Assembly: GCF_001708505.1 (NCBI RefSeq)
Contig: NZ_CP015992.1
Coordinates: forward strand, 4,154,001 to 4,218,000
Direction: 5' to 3'
Length of the DNA: 64,000 nucleotides
DNA from: Pseudomonas sp. TCU-HL1
GTDB taxonomy: Bacteria; Pseudomonadota; Gammaproteobacteria; Pseudomonadales; Pseudomonadaceae
This document shows, piece by piece, positions 1-8,032 of this stretch; position 1 is the first letter of the stretch; every line of letters begins with the position of its first letter. The notes under the pieces were generated by a model. It saw only the letters and a program-made list of their open reading frames with translations. It was not told the DNA's origin and did no database searches. Made by a program: the position numbers and the translations under genes.

Positions 1-167
1 ATTTCAAGAAATTCATCCGCCCGTCCGAGCTTGGCGCCTGGAGCCGTGCTGCAGGCCTCTCGGTGAAAGACATCATCGGCCTGACCTACAACCCGCTGAC
101 CAAGCACTACAAGCTGGAAGCCGACGTCGACGTCAACTACATGATCCACACCCTGCGCGAGGAGTGA
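1..167 (+). CDS. ubiG: Ubiquinone biosynthesis O-methyltransferase UbiG, 3' end only
   Basis: This is the last 54 codons of a gene that begins before the window. UbiG is the S-adenosylmethionine-dependent methyltransferase that performs both O-methylations of the ubiquinone ring. The visible tail contains the SELGAW, GLTYNPL and DVNYM segments typical of the UbiG C-terminus. The SAM-binding part is outside the window. The stop codon overlaps a possible GTG start of the next gene and lies 5 nt before its ATG, so the two are probably cotranscribed. UbiG followed by MupP is the usual Pseudomonas order. Confidence 0.88.
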   Translation, partial: FKKFIRPSELGAWSRAAGLSVKDIIGLTYNPLTKHYKLEADVDVNYMIHTLREE

Positions 168-172
168 CCGCC

Positions 173-844
173 ATGCGACTTCAAGCGGTACTTTTCGATA
201 TGGACGGCACCCTGCTCGACTCGGCGCCGGATTTCATCGCCATATGCCAGGCCATGCGCACTGAACGTGGCCTGCCGCCCCAGGATGAGCAGGCGATCCG
301 CGACGTGGTTTCCGGTGGCGCCCGCGCCATGGTCGCCACCGCCTTCGAGATGGACCCGGAATCGCCCGATTTCGAGCCGCTGCGCCTGGAATTCCTCGAG
401 CGCTACCAGAGTCACTGCGCCGTACTCACCCGCCCCTTCGACGGCATCGACGAGTTGTTGGCGGACATCGAGCACGCCAAGCTGATCTGGGGCGTGGTCA
501 CCAACAAGCCGGTGCGCTACGCCGAACCCATCATGGAGCAGCTCGGCCTCGCCGGGCGCTCCGCCGTGCTGATCTGCCCCGACCATGTGAAGAACAGCAA
601 GCCGGACCCGGAAATGCTGCTGCTGGCCTGCAGCAAGCTGAACCTGGACCCGGCCAGCGTGCTCTTCGTCGGTGACGACCTGCGCGACATCGAATCCGGC
701 CGCGCCGCCGGCACCCGCACCGCCGCCGTCAGCTACGGCTACATCCATCCGAGCGACAACCCGGCGCATTGGGGCGCCGATGTCGTGGTCGACCACCCGC
801 TTGAGCTGCGCGCCGTGCTCGACCGCGCGCTGTGCAGCTGCTGA
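173..844 (+). CDS. mupP: N-acetylmuramic acid 6-phosphate phosphatase MupP (HAD family)
   Basis: A 223-residue HAD hydrolase with the nucleophile motif DMDGT (Asp9 and Asp11), a KPDPE segment and the metal-binding GDDLRD motif, plus the helical cap of phosphoglycolate phosphatases. Older annotations call it Gph. The gene directly after ubiG in Pseudomonas is MupP, which dephosphorylates MurNAc-6-phosphate in the cell-wall recycling shortcut that bypasses de novo UDP-MurNAc synthesis and fosfomycin inhibition. The assignment to MupP rather than Gph rests on this position. The ATG at 173 was chosen; a GTG at 164 in the same frame would overlap ubiG. Confidence 0.85.
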   Translation: MRLQAVLFDMDGTLLDSAPDFIAICQAMRTERGLPPQDEQAIRDVVSGGARAMVATAFEMDPESPDFEPLRLEFLERYQSHCAVLTRPFDGIDELLADIEHAKLIWGVVTNKPVRYAEPIMEQLGLAGRSAVLICPDHVKNSKPDPEMLLLACSKLNLDPASVLFVGDDLRDIESGRAAGTRTAAVSYGYIHPSDNPAHWGADVVVDHPLELRAVLDRALCSC

Positions 845-872
845 TACCGGCAGCGCCCCGAAGGAGATTCAC

Positions 873-1613
873 ATGTTCCAGTATTCCGCCCGCCCCGACC
901 TGCTCAAGGATCGGGTCATCCTGATCACCGGTGCCGGTCGCGGCATCGGCGCCGCCGCCGCCAGGACGTTCGCCGCCCATGGCGCGACCGTATTGCTGCT
1001 GGGCAAGACCGAAGCCAGCCTGAACGCCGTCTATGACGAAATCGAAGCGGCCGGCCACCCGCAACCCGCCGTGATCCCGTTCAATCTGGAAACGGCCCAG
1101 CCGCACCAGTACGACGAGCTGGCGGCCACCCTGGAAGCCGAGTTCGGACGCATCGATGGCGTGCTGCACAACGCCTCCATTCTCGGCCCGCGCACGCCCA
1201 TCGAGCAGCTCTCTGGCGACAACTTCATGCGTGTCATGCAGGTCAACGTCAACGCCATGTTCATGCTGACCAGCACCCTGCTGCCGCTGCTCAAGTTGTC
1301 CAGGGACGGTTCGGTGGTCTTCACATCCAGCAGCGTCGGCCGCAAGGGCCGTGCCTACTGGGGCGCCTATGCGGTGTCCAAGTTCGCCACCGAAGGCCTG
1401 ATGCAGGTCCTGGCCGACGAAGTGGACGGCATTGCCAACGTACGCGCCAATAGCGTCAACCCTGGCGCCACCCGCACCAGCATGCGCGCCCAGGCCTATC
1501 CGGGCGAAAACCCCGAAAACAATCCGGAACCTGCCGAGATCATGCCGGTCTACCTCTATCTCATGGGGCCTGACAGCACGGGCGTGAACGGCCAGGCTTT
1601 CGACGCACAATGA
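873..1613 (+). CDS. yciK: YciK-family short-chain dehydrogenase
   Basis: A 246-residue SDR oxidoreductase. It has the dinucleotide-binding GAGRGIG motif near residues 20-26, an NAS motif, the catalytic serine stretch and the YAVSK active-site motif (Tyr-x-x-x-Lys). The substrate of YciK is not established. The gene follows mupP by 28 nt with an AAGGAG ribosome site, suggesting an operon ubiG-mupP-yciK. A perfect GC-rich hairpin follows the stop at 1623-1644. Confidence 0.85.
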   Translation: MFQYSARPDLLKDRVILITGAGRGIGAAAARTFAAHGATVLLLGKTEASLNAVYDEIEAAGHPQPAVIPFNLETAQPHQYDELAATLEAEFGRIDGVLHNASILGPRTPIEQLSGDNFMRVMQVNVNAMFMLTSTLLPLLKLSRDGSVVFTSSSVGRKGRAYWGAYAVSKFATEGLMQVLADEVDGIANVRANSVNPGATRTSMRAQAYPGENPENNPEPAEIMPVYLYLMGPDSTGVNGQAFDAQ

Positions 1614-1622
1614 CCTCCCTTC

Positions 1623-1644
1623 GCGGCGGTCGCTCGACCGCCGC
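1623..1644 (+). terminator. GC-rich hairpin after yciK
   Basis: Ten-base-pair perfect stem (1623-1632 with 1635-1644) and a two-base turn, starting ten bases after the yciK stop. There is no immediate T-run, so it may protect the 3' end or act as a weak terminator rather than a classical intrinsic one. Confidence 0.45.
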
Positions 1645-1791
1645 AGCCTCCGCCAGTTTTCCGGCAACCCCTCTGAGACCGGCATCACATTGCCATGATT
1701 TCGCCAGTAAGCCGGCAAAGGCTTGCCGCGCAACTCGGCAGTTAACCGCCAAGCAATTGAAATAAAAGCATTTTCCAGAACTACGAGCTCC

Positions 1792-1807
1792 TGGCACGAA
1801 AATAGCT
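1792..1807 (+). promoter_or_regulatory. Candidate sigma54 (RpoN) promoter of the GGDEF gene
   Basis: TGGCACG-N4-TAGCT matches the -24/-12 consensus TGGCACG-N4-TTGCW with one mismatch; the GG (1793-1794) and GC (1805-1806) are ten bases apart as required. It lies 44 bp before the start codon at 1851. The rest of the 1614-1850 intergenic stretch holds only the hairpin and an AT-richer block around 1755-1775. Confidence 0.5.
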
Positions 1808-1850
1808 CTATGCCTGGTGTCGTCGCATTTTGCGTCAGAGGTTCAACTCA

Positions 1851-2777
1851 ATGGTTCCTCCCACCCAGACCAACACCATCGATTTCGACGCCGCCAAGCT
1901 GCAGCGCCTCGGCTTATCCGGCAAGCGCCCACCCAAGCTGCGCCCCCTCAGCCTGGCGGAGCTGCGCCGGCAACTGACCCTCCTGCTGCAGACCAGCCTG
2001 GAAGTGGAGCGTATCGTCAGCCTGTTCTTTGGCGAGGTGCAGCGCTTGGTTCCGCTCGATGCCCTGGCCTACCAGCACCAGAGCAGCGATCTGCACCTGG
2101 AATACGGCAGCCGCGCCAGCCATTCGGCGGGATACCGCCTGACCCACGAGGGCGAGTACCTGGGTGAACTGATCTTCCGCCGCAACCAGCGCTTCGACGA
2201 GCTCGAGCTGAACCAGCTGGAGTCCCTGCTCGCCGCCCTACTCTTCCCGCTGCGCAATGCCTTGCTCTACCGCACTGCAATCCAGAGCGCTCTGCGCGAC
2301 CCGCTGACCGACACCGGCAACCGCATTGCCATGGAGCAGACCCTGCAGCGCGAAGTTGACCTGGCGCGACGCAACTTGCAGCCGTTGTCGGTGCTGATGC
2401 TGGACATCGACCACTTCAAGCGCATCAACGACGAATACGGCCACAGCACGGGCGACGAAGTATTGAAGGCTGTGGCGACGACGCTGAAGGCGCGCCTGCG
2501 CAACGTCGACATGGTGTTTCGCTTCGGCGGTGAAGAGTTCCTGGTGCTGCTTTCCGGCACCTGCCGCGAATCGGCAGCCTTGGTCGGCGAGCGCCTACGC
2601 ATGGGCATCCTCGAACTGCAATGCCTGGTACAGGGCCGCCCGCTGGACCTGTCCATCAGCCTCGGCTGCGCAACCCTGCTGCCGGCGGAATCGGTGGAAA
2701 GCCTGCTGCGCCGCGCGGACAACGCCCTCTACGTAGCCAAGCGCGAAGGCCGTAACCGGCTGTCGATGGCAGGCTGA
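1851..2777 (+). CDS. Diguanylate cyclase with N-terminal sensory region (GGDEF protein)
   Basis: A 308-residue soluble protein. The first 140 residues resemble a GAF-like input domain without a clear ligand motif. The C-terminal half is a GGDEF domain with DPLTDTGNR, the DIDHFKRINDEYG segment and an intact GGEEF active site, so it should make cyclic di-GMP. I see no EAL domain and no transmembrane segment. ATG 1851 was chosen with AGAGG upstream; a TTG at 1830 is an in-frame alternative. The position between yciK and rluB matches PA3177 of P. aeruginosa. The upstream sigma54-like site would tie it to RpoN regulation. Confidence 0.85.
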   Translation: MVPPTQTNTIDFDAAKLQRLGLSGKRPPKLRPLSLAELRRQLTLLLQTSLEVERIVSLFFGEVQRLVPLDALAYQHQSSDLHLEYGSRASHSAGYRLTHEGEYLGELIFRRNQRFDELELNQLESLLAALLFPLRNALLYRTAIQSALRDPLTDTGNRIAMEQTLQREVDLARRNLQPLSVLMLDIDHFKRINDEYGHSTGDEVLKAVATTLKARLRNVDMVFRFGGEEFLVLLSGTCRESAALVGERLRMGILELQCLVQGRPLDLSISLGCATLLPAESVESLLRRADNALYVAKREGRNRLSMAG

Positions 2778-2796
2778 CTGCGGCCCGCCCCTATCT

Positions 2797-2818
2797 GTGG
2801 GAGCGATTTCAATCGCGA
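2797..2818. repeat. Single REP-type unit
   Basis: GTGGGAGCGATTTCAATCGC is a copy of the short palindromic repeat seen in related forms at 15797-15870, 18897-18922 and 56931-57027. It is typical of Pseudomonas intergenic REP sequences and sits in a convergent gap. Confidence 0.6.
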
Positions 2819-2824
2819 ATGAAA

Positions 2825-2852
2825 AAGAAGGGGCTCATATGAGCCCCTTCTT
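2825..2852. terminator. Bidirectional terminator between the GGDEF gene and rluB
   Basis: A perfect 28-bp palindrome with arms 2825-2838 and 2839-2852 and A-rich/T-rich edges on both sides. It lies between two convergent genes, so it can end transcription from either side. Confidence 0.8.
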
Positions 2853-2866
2853 CATTTCGCCTTGAA

Positions 2867-4195
2867 TCAGCGCTTGCGACCGAAACCCGGACGCTGGCCG
2901 TCACCACCTGCGGGGCCGCTGCGCTTGTGCTGCGGACGCTGGGGTTTGCGGGCCGGACGATCCGCCAACTCCACCGGCGGACGCTCGCCGTGGGATTTGG
3001 CCGGACGCTTCTTGTTCACATCACGCGGACGGTCGGCGACCGGCGTGCTACGCGGTGCGCGTGCTGGACGCTCATCGCCGTCACGTCGCGGCGCACGGGC
3101 CGGACGCTCACCGCCTTCGCTGCGCGGACCACGAGCGGGACGCTCATCACCGTCGCGACGCGGCGCGCGAGCCGGACGCTCATCGCCATCGCGGCGTGGA
3201 GCACGGGCCGGGCGTTCGCCACCTTCGCTGCGCGGACCACGCGCCGGACGCTCATCACCGTCGCGACGCGGCGCACGAGCAGGACGCTCGCTGCCTTCAC
3301 TGCGCGGACCACGAGCCGGGCGCTCATCGCCCTCATGTCGCGGAGCGCGCGCACCGACCGGCTTGGCCGACTTGCGCTGCAGGCGGTCCAGCTTCTCGCG
3401 GAACTTGCCCTTCATCGCAGGCAGGGCCACCGGCTTGAGGCCGACTTCGGTGCTGATGATATCCACCTCGCCCTGGCTCATTTCGCGCCAACGACCCATG
3501 GTCAGGTCGGAGGTGATGAACACCGGGCCGAAGCGCACGCGCTTCAGGCGGCTGACCACCAGGCCCTGGGATTCCCAGAGGCGGCGCACTTCACGGTTGC
3601 GGCCTTCCATCACCACGCAGTGGTACCAATGGTTGAAGCCTTCACCGCCCGGCGCTTCCTTGATGTCGGTGAACTTCGCCGGACCGTCATCGAGCATCAC
3701 GCCTTTCTTGAGGTTCTCCAGCATCTCCTCGGTGACTTCGCCGCGCACGCGCACGGCGTACTCGCGGTCCATCTCGTAGGAAGGGTGCATCAGGCGATTG
3801 GCCAGCTCACCGTCAGTGGTGAAGAGCAGCAAGCCAGTGGTGTTGATGTCCAGGCGACCGATGTTGATCCAGCGGCCTGCTTTCAGACGCGGCAGGCGCT
3901 CGAACACGGTCGGGCGACCTTCCGGATCGTCGCGGGTGCAGACTTCGCCTTCCGGCTTGTTGTAGATCAGCACGCGACGGACGCTTTCGACTTCTTCCTC
4001 GCGCTTGAGCAGGCGGCCATCGACGCTGATGGCGTCATGGCGGTCGACGCGCTGGCCCAGGGTGGCCGCTTCGCCGTTGACCTTCACCCGGCCTTCGGTA
4101 ATCCAGGCCTCGATATCGCGGCGCGAGGCCAGCCCCATGCGGGCCAGGACCTTCTGCAGCTTCTCCCCTGCGGGGCTGTATTCGACTTCACTCAT
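2867..4195 (-). CDS. rluB: 23S rRNA pseudouridine synthase RluB with long repeat tail
   Basis: A 442-residue protein. Residues 1-70 form an S4 RNA-binding domain (KVLARMGLASRR); the catalytic domain holds GRLDINTTGLLLFTTDGE with the catalytic Asp. RluB makes pseudouridine 2605 in the large-subunit rRNA. The ATG at 4195 has GGAGGTG just upstream; earlier in-frame codons lack a ribosome site. Residues 283-378 are eight tandem 12-residue units alternating RAPRRDGDERPA and RGPRSEGGERPA, followed by another Arg/Pro-rich, lysine-containing end. The tail is basic, likely disordered and RNA-binding. RluB and RluE-like proteins often carry such tails but not always in so regular a form. It heads a minus-strand run after scpA and scpB. 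Confidence 0.93.
   Translation of the reverse strand: MSEVEYSPAGEKLQKVLARMGLASRRDIEAWITEGRVKVNGEAATLGQRVDRHDAISVDGRLLKREEEVESVRRVLIYNKPEGEVCTRDDPEGRPTVFERLPRLKAGRWINIGRLDINTTGLLLFTTDGELANRLMHPSYEMDREYAVRVRGEVTEEMLENLKKGVMLDDGPAKFTDIKEAPGGEGFNHWYHCVVMEGRNREVRRLWESQGLVVSRLKRVRFGPVFITSDLTMGRWREMSQGEVDIISTEVGLKPVALPAMKGKFREKLDRLQRKSAKPVGARAPRHEGDERPARGPRSEGSERPARAPRRDGDERPARGPRSEGGERPARAPRRDGDERPARAPRRDGDERPARGPRSEGGERPARAPRRDGDERPARAPRSTPVADRPRDVNKKRPAKSHGERPPVELADRPARKPQRPQHKRSGPAGGDGQRPGFGRKR
3062..3349 (-). repeat. Eight tandem 36-bp repeats inside rluB
   Basis: Unit boundaries fall every 36 bases from 3349 down to 3062, with two alternating unit types (codons for RAPRRDGDERPA and RGPRSEGGERPA). 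Units differ by few bases, so copy number could change by slippage or recombination without a frameshift. Confidence 0.9.
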
Positions 4196-4305
4196 CTGGG
4201 CACCTCCCGGTGTAGCAGTAAAAGGCCGCGCATCATACGCGGCCGCTGGCACTCAGGCTAGTTGAGCAAAGCCCGCACGTCAGCCCGCTCGCTGACCGGC
4301 GGCGG

Positions 4306-5094
4306 TCAGTGCAGGGTTTCGTCCGGCAGCGACTCGTCGTCCTCTTCGGCGGCAACGGCCTCTTCTTCGTCGTCAGCGGCGAGCAGCAGATCATCGAAGT
4401 CGGTCTTGAGGCCCTCCTCCATGGTGTCCAGCTCGGCCAGCAGGGAGCGAAAACTGGTTTCCTCGCGCGGCTTGCCGGACAGCTCGGCATCCGCCCGCGC
4501 CTGCAACCCTTCGGGCACCGGCGCATCGCCGTCATCCAGCGCAAGCACCGGCTCGGGCTCCAGCTCGCGCAGGGCGGCCAGCGGCGGCAGCTCTTCCAAG
4601 CTCTTCAGGTTGAAGTGGTCGAGAAAAGCGCGTGTGGTCGCGAACATGGCCGGCTTGCCAGGCACATCGCGATAGCCGACAACCCGAATCCACTCCCGCT
4701 CCAGCAGCGTCTTGACAATCTGACTGTTGACCGCAACGCCACGAATGTCTTCGATCTCGCCACGGGTAATGGGTTGCCGATACGCCACCAGGGCCAAGGT
4801 TTCCAGCATGGCGCGCGAGTAGCGCTGCGGCCGCTCCTCCCAGAGCCGGCCAACCCAGGGCGAGAAGCGCTCGCGAATCTGCAGCCGGTAGCCGGAGGCG
4901 ACCTCGCGCAACTCAAAGGCGCGGCCCGAGCAGCTACGCCCGAGGATGGCCAGGGCCGAACGGATCACCGACAGCTCAGGGCGCTCAGCCTCCTCGAAGA
5001 GTTCGGCCAAGCGCTCCAGCGACAGGGGCTTGCCGGACGCCAGGAGGAAGGCTTCCAGCAGCGACGCGAGCTCCTTGGGGTCGTTGAGGTTCAT
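4306..5094 (-). CDS. scpB: Segregation and condensation protein ScpB
   Basis: A 262-residue kleisin-associated protein with two winged-helix domains. The segment running LALVAYRQPITRGEIEDIRGV is the family signature. ScpB binds the ScpA kleisin in the SMC complex that compacts and separates chromosomes. The C-terminal 70 residues are acidic and low complexity. The ATG follows the scpA stop without a gap, pointing to translational coupling. A gap of 110 bp separates it from rluB. Confidence 0.93.
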   Translation of the reverse strand: MNLNDPKELASLLEAFLLASGKPLSLERLAELFEEAERPELSVIRSALAILGRSCSGRAFELREVASGYRLQIRERFSPWVGRLWEERPQRYSRAMLETLALVAYRQPITRGEIEDIRGVAVNSQIVKTLLEREWIRVVGYRDVPGKPAMFATTRAFLDHFNLKSLEELPPLAALRELEPEPVLALDDGDAPVPEGLQARADAELSGKPREETSFRSLLAELDTMEEGLKTDFDDLLLAADDEEEAVAAEEDDESLPDETLH

Positions 5095-5922
5095 CTACTC
5101 AGCTCTGGCGCGAACGTGGATGGGGGCGAACGGCTCATTCTGCACCAGTTCCACCAGTTGCTCCTTGATCAGCTCCAGCACTGCCATGAAGGTGACCACG
5201 ACGCCAAGGCGGCCTTCTTCGACCGTGAACAGCACGACGAAGGGCACGAAGGCCCCGCCCTTGAGCTTTTCCAGGACTTCGCTCATGCGCTCGCGGGTGG
5301 ACAGCGCCTCACGGGTGACCTGATGGCTTTCGAACATATCCGCGCGGCGCAGCACCTCGGCCATGGACAGCAGGACCTCTTCCAGGGCGACGTCCGGCAG
5401 CAGCTTGCGCGCCCGCGCATCCGGCGCATCCACGCGCGGCACGATGAGGTCGCGCCCTACGCGAGGCAATTGATCGATACCCTCGGCAGCAGCCTTGAAG
5501 CGTTCGTACTCCTGGAGACGGCGGATCAGCTCGGCGCGCGGATCGTCTTCCTCCTCTTCCACCGCGTTCGAGCGCGGCAGCAGCATGCGCGACTTGATCT
5601 CGGCCAGCATGGCGGCCATCACCAGGTACTCGGCGGCCAGTTCCAGGCGTACCGACTTCATCAGCTCGACATAGGCCATGTACTGGTGGGTGATGGCGGC
5701 CACGGGGATATCGAGAATGTCGATGTTCTGCTTGCGGATCAGGTACAGCAGCAAGTCAAGAGGCCCCTCGAACGCTTCCAGGAAGACTTCCAGGGCATCC
5801 GGCGGGATATAGAGGTCTTGCGGCAGCTCGGTGACCGCCTGGCCGTAGACCAGGGCAAAAGGCAGCTCCTGCTGGGCGCCCGCCTGGGGATCCGGCGACT
5901 CGGATGGCGGCGTTTCGTGCAT
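5095..5922 (-). CDS. scpA: Segregation and condensation protein ScpA (kleisin)
   Basis: A 275-residue kleisin. After a short acidic leader comes the typical FEGPLDLLLYLIRKQNIDILDI segment, then the MAAMLAEIKSRMLLP segment, and a C-terminal winged helix. It bridges SMC heads together with ScpB. I chose ATG 5922 (GAGAGG upstream); the frame stays open to 6090 but that extension overlaps the divergent gene's leader. The stop TAG directly abuts the scpB ATG. Confidence 0.92.
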   Translation of the reverse strand: MHETPPSESPDPQAGAQQELPFALVYGQAVTELPQDLYIPPDALEVFLEAFEGPLDLLLYLIRKQNIDILDIPVAAITHQYMAYVELMKSVRLELAAEYLVMAAMLAEIKSRMLLPRSNAVEEEEDDPRAELIRRLQEYERFKAAAEGIDQLPRVGRDLIVPRVDAPDARARKLLPDVALEEVLLSMAEVLRRADMFESHQVTREALSTRERMSEVLEKLKGGAFVPFVVLFTVEEGRLGVVVTFMAVLELIKEQLVELVQNEPFAPIHVRARAE

Positions 5923-6090
5923 CTGTTCCTCTCGCTGCTCGGCCACCGCGGAGCCGCTCTCTGGGAATGGGCCTGCCGGAACGAGGCCGGTCGGCGGGAA
6001 AGCGGGCAAGTTAGCACCATGTGCCAAACTAAAAAAGTACGACGCAGCACCCTTTGTCAGGTCTGGAGCGCCAAGCTCAAGGAGGTTCAC

Positions 6091-6447
6091 ATGAAACTCT
6101 TAACCCTGATGTTCAGTGCCATCCTCATGCTCGCCTGCCTCAGCCTGGCGTCGGTGACTACGGCCCAGGCCGGCATGATCGGCACAGATGAAGCGGCCTC
6201 TGTCCAGCAACAATCGAACGATCACGCCAGAATCGATGCATTCCTCAGCAAGTCTGCCGTTCAGGACGAGATGCGCGCCATGGGCGTGGATGCCGCGACG
6301 GCCCGCGCCAGGGTCCAGGCCCTGACGCCCGCAGAGGCCGCTCAACTGGCGCAGAAGATCGATGCGCTACCGGCCGGCGGCAACATCAGCACTACCGACT
6401 TCATCATCATCCTGTTGGTGATCATTCTGGTAGCGATCCTGCTGTGA
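6091..6447 (+). CDS. Small exported membrane protein, PA2779-like family
   Basis: A 118-residue protein with a signal peptide (residues 1-27, ending in AQA), a helical central region (ARIDAFL..., VDAATARARVQALT) and a very hydrophobic C-terminal helix (STTDFIIILLVIILVAILL). It resembles the PA2779 family of unknown function, in which the C-terminal membrane helix ends the protein. It has a strong GGAGG site 5 bases from ATG 6091. It is transcribed divergently from scpA and converges on the YciO-type gene. I know no function. Confidence 0.75.
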   Translation: MKLLTLMFSAILMLACLSLASVTTAQAGMIGTDEAASVQQQSNDHARIDAFLSKSAVQDEMRAMGVDAATARARVQALTPAEAAQLAQKIDALPAGGNISTTDFIIILLVIILVAILL

Positions 6448-6456
6448 GCGCCGCCG

Positions 6457-7086
6457 TCAATCCTCATCGAGGAAGGGTTGCGGGTCCCCGCAGCCCACGC
6501 GCACCACCTCGGGCTTGCCTTCGGAGAGGTTGATCACCGTGGACGCGGCCAGGCCGCCATGGCCACCGTCGATGATCAGGTCCACCTGGTGTTCGAGAAT
6601 CTGCCGCATCTCGTAGGGATCGCTCATGGGCAGTTCTTCGCCAGGCAGGATCAGGCTGGTACTCATGAGCGGCGCGCCCAGTTGCTCCAGCAAGGCCAGG
6701 GCGATGGGATGGTCAGGCACCCGCATGCCGATGGTTCGCCGTTTCGGGTGCATCAGCATGCGCGGCACTTCGCGGGTGGCGCTGAGGATGAAGGTGTAAG
6801 GCCCCGGTGTGTGGGCCTTGATCAGGCGGAACGCGGCGGTATCCACTTTGGCGAAGAGGCCGATCTCGGACAGATCCCGACATACCAGCGTGAAATTGTG
6901 CTTTTCATCGAGTCGGCGCAGGCGACGGATGCGCTCCACTGCACCCTTGTCGCCGATCAGGCAGCCCAGGGCGTACGACGAATCGGTGGGATAGACGATC
7001 ACGCCCCCCGCCCTGATGATTTCCACGGCCTGCTTGATCAGGCGCGGCTGTGGATTCTCCGGGTGTACCTGGAAAAATTGACTCAC
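6457..7086 (-). CDS. YciO/Sua5/YrdC-family protein
   Basis: A 209-residue YrdC-fold protein with the VIVYPTDSSYALGC nucleotide-site segment, KHTPGPYTFIL-like and TRTIGMRVP-like motifs. Relatives TsaC/Sua5 make threonylcarbamoyl-AMP for the t6A modification of tRNA; the YciO branch may have a weaker or different activity, and this one (Q-x-F at the N-terminus, TDSSYALGC) fits the YciO branch better than TsaC. The start is GTG 7086 with GGGAGA upstream. It is followed downstream by an opposing gene, and its own upstream neighbour is the PHP-family gene 13 bp away, suggesting one operon. Confidence 0.82.
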   Translation of the reverse strand: MSQFFQVHPENPQPRLIKQAVEIIRAGGVIVYPTDSSYALGCLIGDKGAVERIRRLRRLDEKHNFTLVCRDLSEIGLFAKVDTAAFRLIKAHTPGPYTFILSATREVPRMLMHPKRRTIGMRVPDHPIALALLEQLGAPLMSTSLILPGEELPMSDPYEMRQILEHQVDLIIDGGHGGLAASTVINLSEGKPEVVRVGCGDPQPFLDED

Positions 7087-7099
7087 GACATCTCCCTGT

Positions 7100-7966
7100 T
7101 CAGAGGGCAGCAGTAGGGCTGAGTGCATGGCGGAAGCGCCCCCAGATCGGCGGCAAGTCATCCGGCAAGGGTCGGTACATGCCCAGCTCCGACCAATCGC
7201 AGGGTGCATGGAAATCACTACCGGCACTGACCAGCATGCCGAACTCTCGCGCCAGCACAGCCAGGCTGCCGACCTGCTCCGCTGGCTGCAGGCCATTGAC
7301 CACTTCCAGTGCGTGACCACCCGCCTGAATGAAGTCCGTCACCAGCTTGCGCCGCTTGGCGCCGGTGAAGTTGTACTGCCACGGGTGCGCCAAGCTGATC
7401 CAGGCGCCCGCCTCACGCAAGGTGCCGACCGCTTCGGCGAGGGCAGGCCAATGCTGCTTGACGTCCCCCAGCTTTCCAGCGCCCAACCATTTGCGAAACG
7501 CCTCGGCGCGGTCGCGAACATGGCCATTGCGGACCAAAAACTCCGCGAAGTGCGGGCGCGCTGGCGCGTTGCCGCTATCACCCAGTTCCTGCTGCACTGC
7601 CCGGGCACCTTCCAGGGCGCCAGGCATGCCTTTGGCCGCCAGGCGGCGGGCGATCTCCTCGGCCCGCGACCAGCGGCCACGATGAAGGTCGGCAATGGCC
7701 TGCAGCAACGCCGGAGCATCGGCAGCGAAGGCATAGCCGAGGACATGAATGGTGGCCCCGCCCCAGGTGCAGGAAAGCTCAATGCCGTTGATCAGCTGCA
7801 TGTCCAGTGCAAGGGCTGCCTCACGGGCCTCGTCCAGGCCTTCCAGGGTGTCGTGGTCGGTCAGCGCCAGCAGGCGAACGCCGCGCTCATGGGCGCGGGC
7901 AACCAGGGCCGCGGGGGCCAGGGCACCGTCGGAGGCCGTACTGTGGCAATGCAGGTCGATCTGCAT
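7100..7966 (-). CDS. PHP-domain phosphoesterase, RNase AM / YciV (TrpH) family
   Basis: A 288-residue PHP protein. The metal-binding HCHST motif lies at residues 6-10, with LTDHDTLEG, the ISLAHPW segment and SDFHAP further on. Family members are 3',5'-nucleotide bisphosphatases and, in E. coli, a 5'-3' exonuclease that trims 5' ends of rRNAs. Which activity dominates here cannot be read from sequence. It is transcribed divergently from yciB and probably together with the YciO-type gene. Confidence 0.85.
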   Translation of the reverse strand: MQIDLHCHSTASDGALAPAALVARAHERGVRLLALTDHDTLEGLDEAREAALALDMQLINGIELSCTWGGATIHVLGYAFAADAPALLQAIADLHRGRWSRAEEIARRLAAKGMPGALEGARAVQQELGDSGNAPARPHFAEFLVRNGHVRDRAEAFRKWLGAGKLGDVKQHWPALAEAVGTLREAGAWISLAHPWQYNFTGAKRRKLVTDFIQAGGHALEVVNGLQPAEQVGSLAVLAREFGMLVSAGSDFHAPCDWSELGMYRPLPDDLPPIWGRFRHALSPTAAL

Positions 7967-8032
7967 GGGGTCTGCTTTCGCTAGGGGAATGGTTTGTTAT
8001 TATGCCGCCACATCCCGCTTCTGGCTGCCGCC

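Noticed and set aside
3062..3349. Regular 36-bp spacing looked like a CRISPR array
   Set aside because: Units are contiguous without unique spacers and are in frame in rluB; no cas genes are near.
4309..6447. A 712-codon plus-strand open frame across scpB and scpA
   Set aside because: It is antisense to two clear genes, rich in His/Gln/Arg as GC-rich shadow frames are, and only its last 118 codons from ATG 6091 with a ribosome site make a sensible protein.
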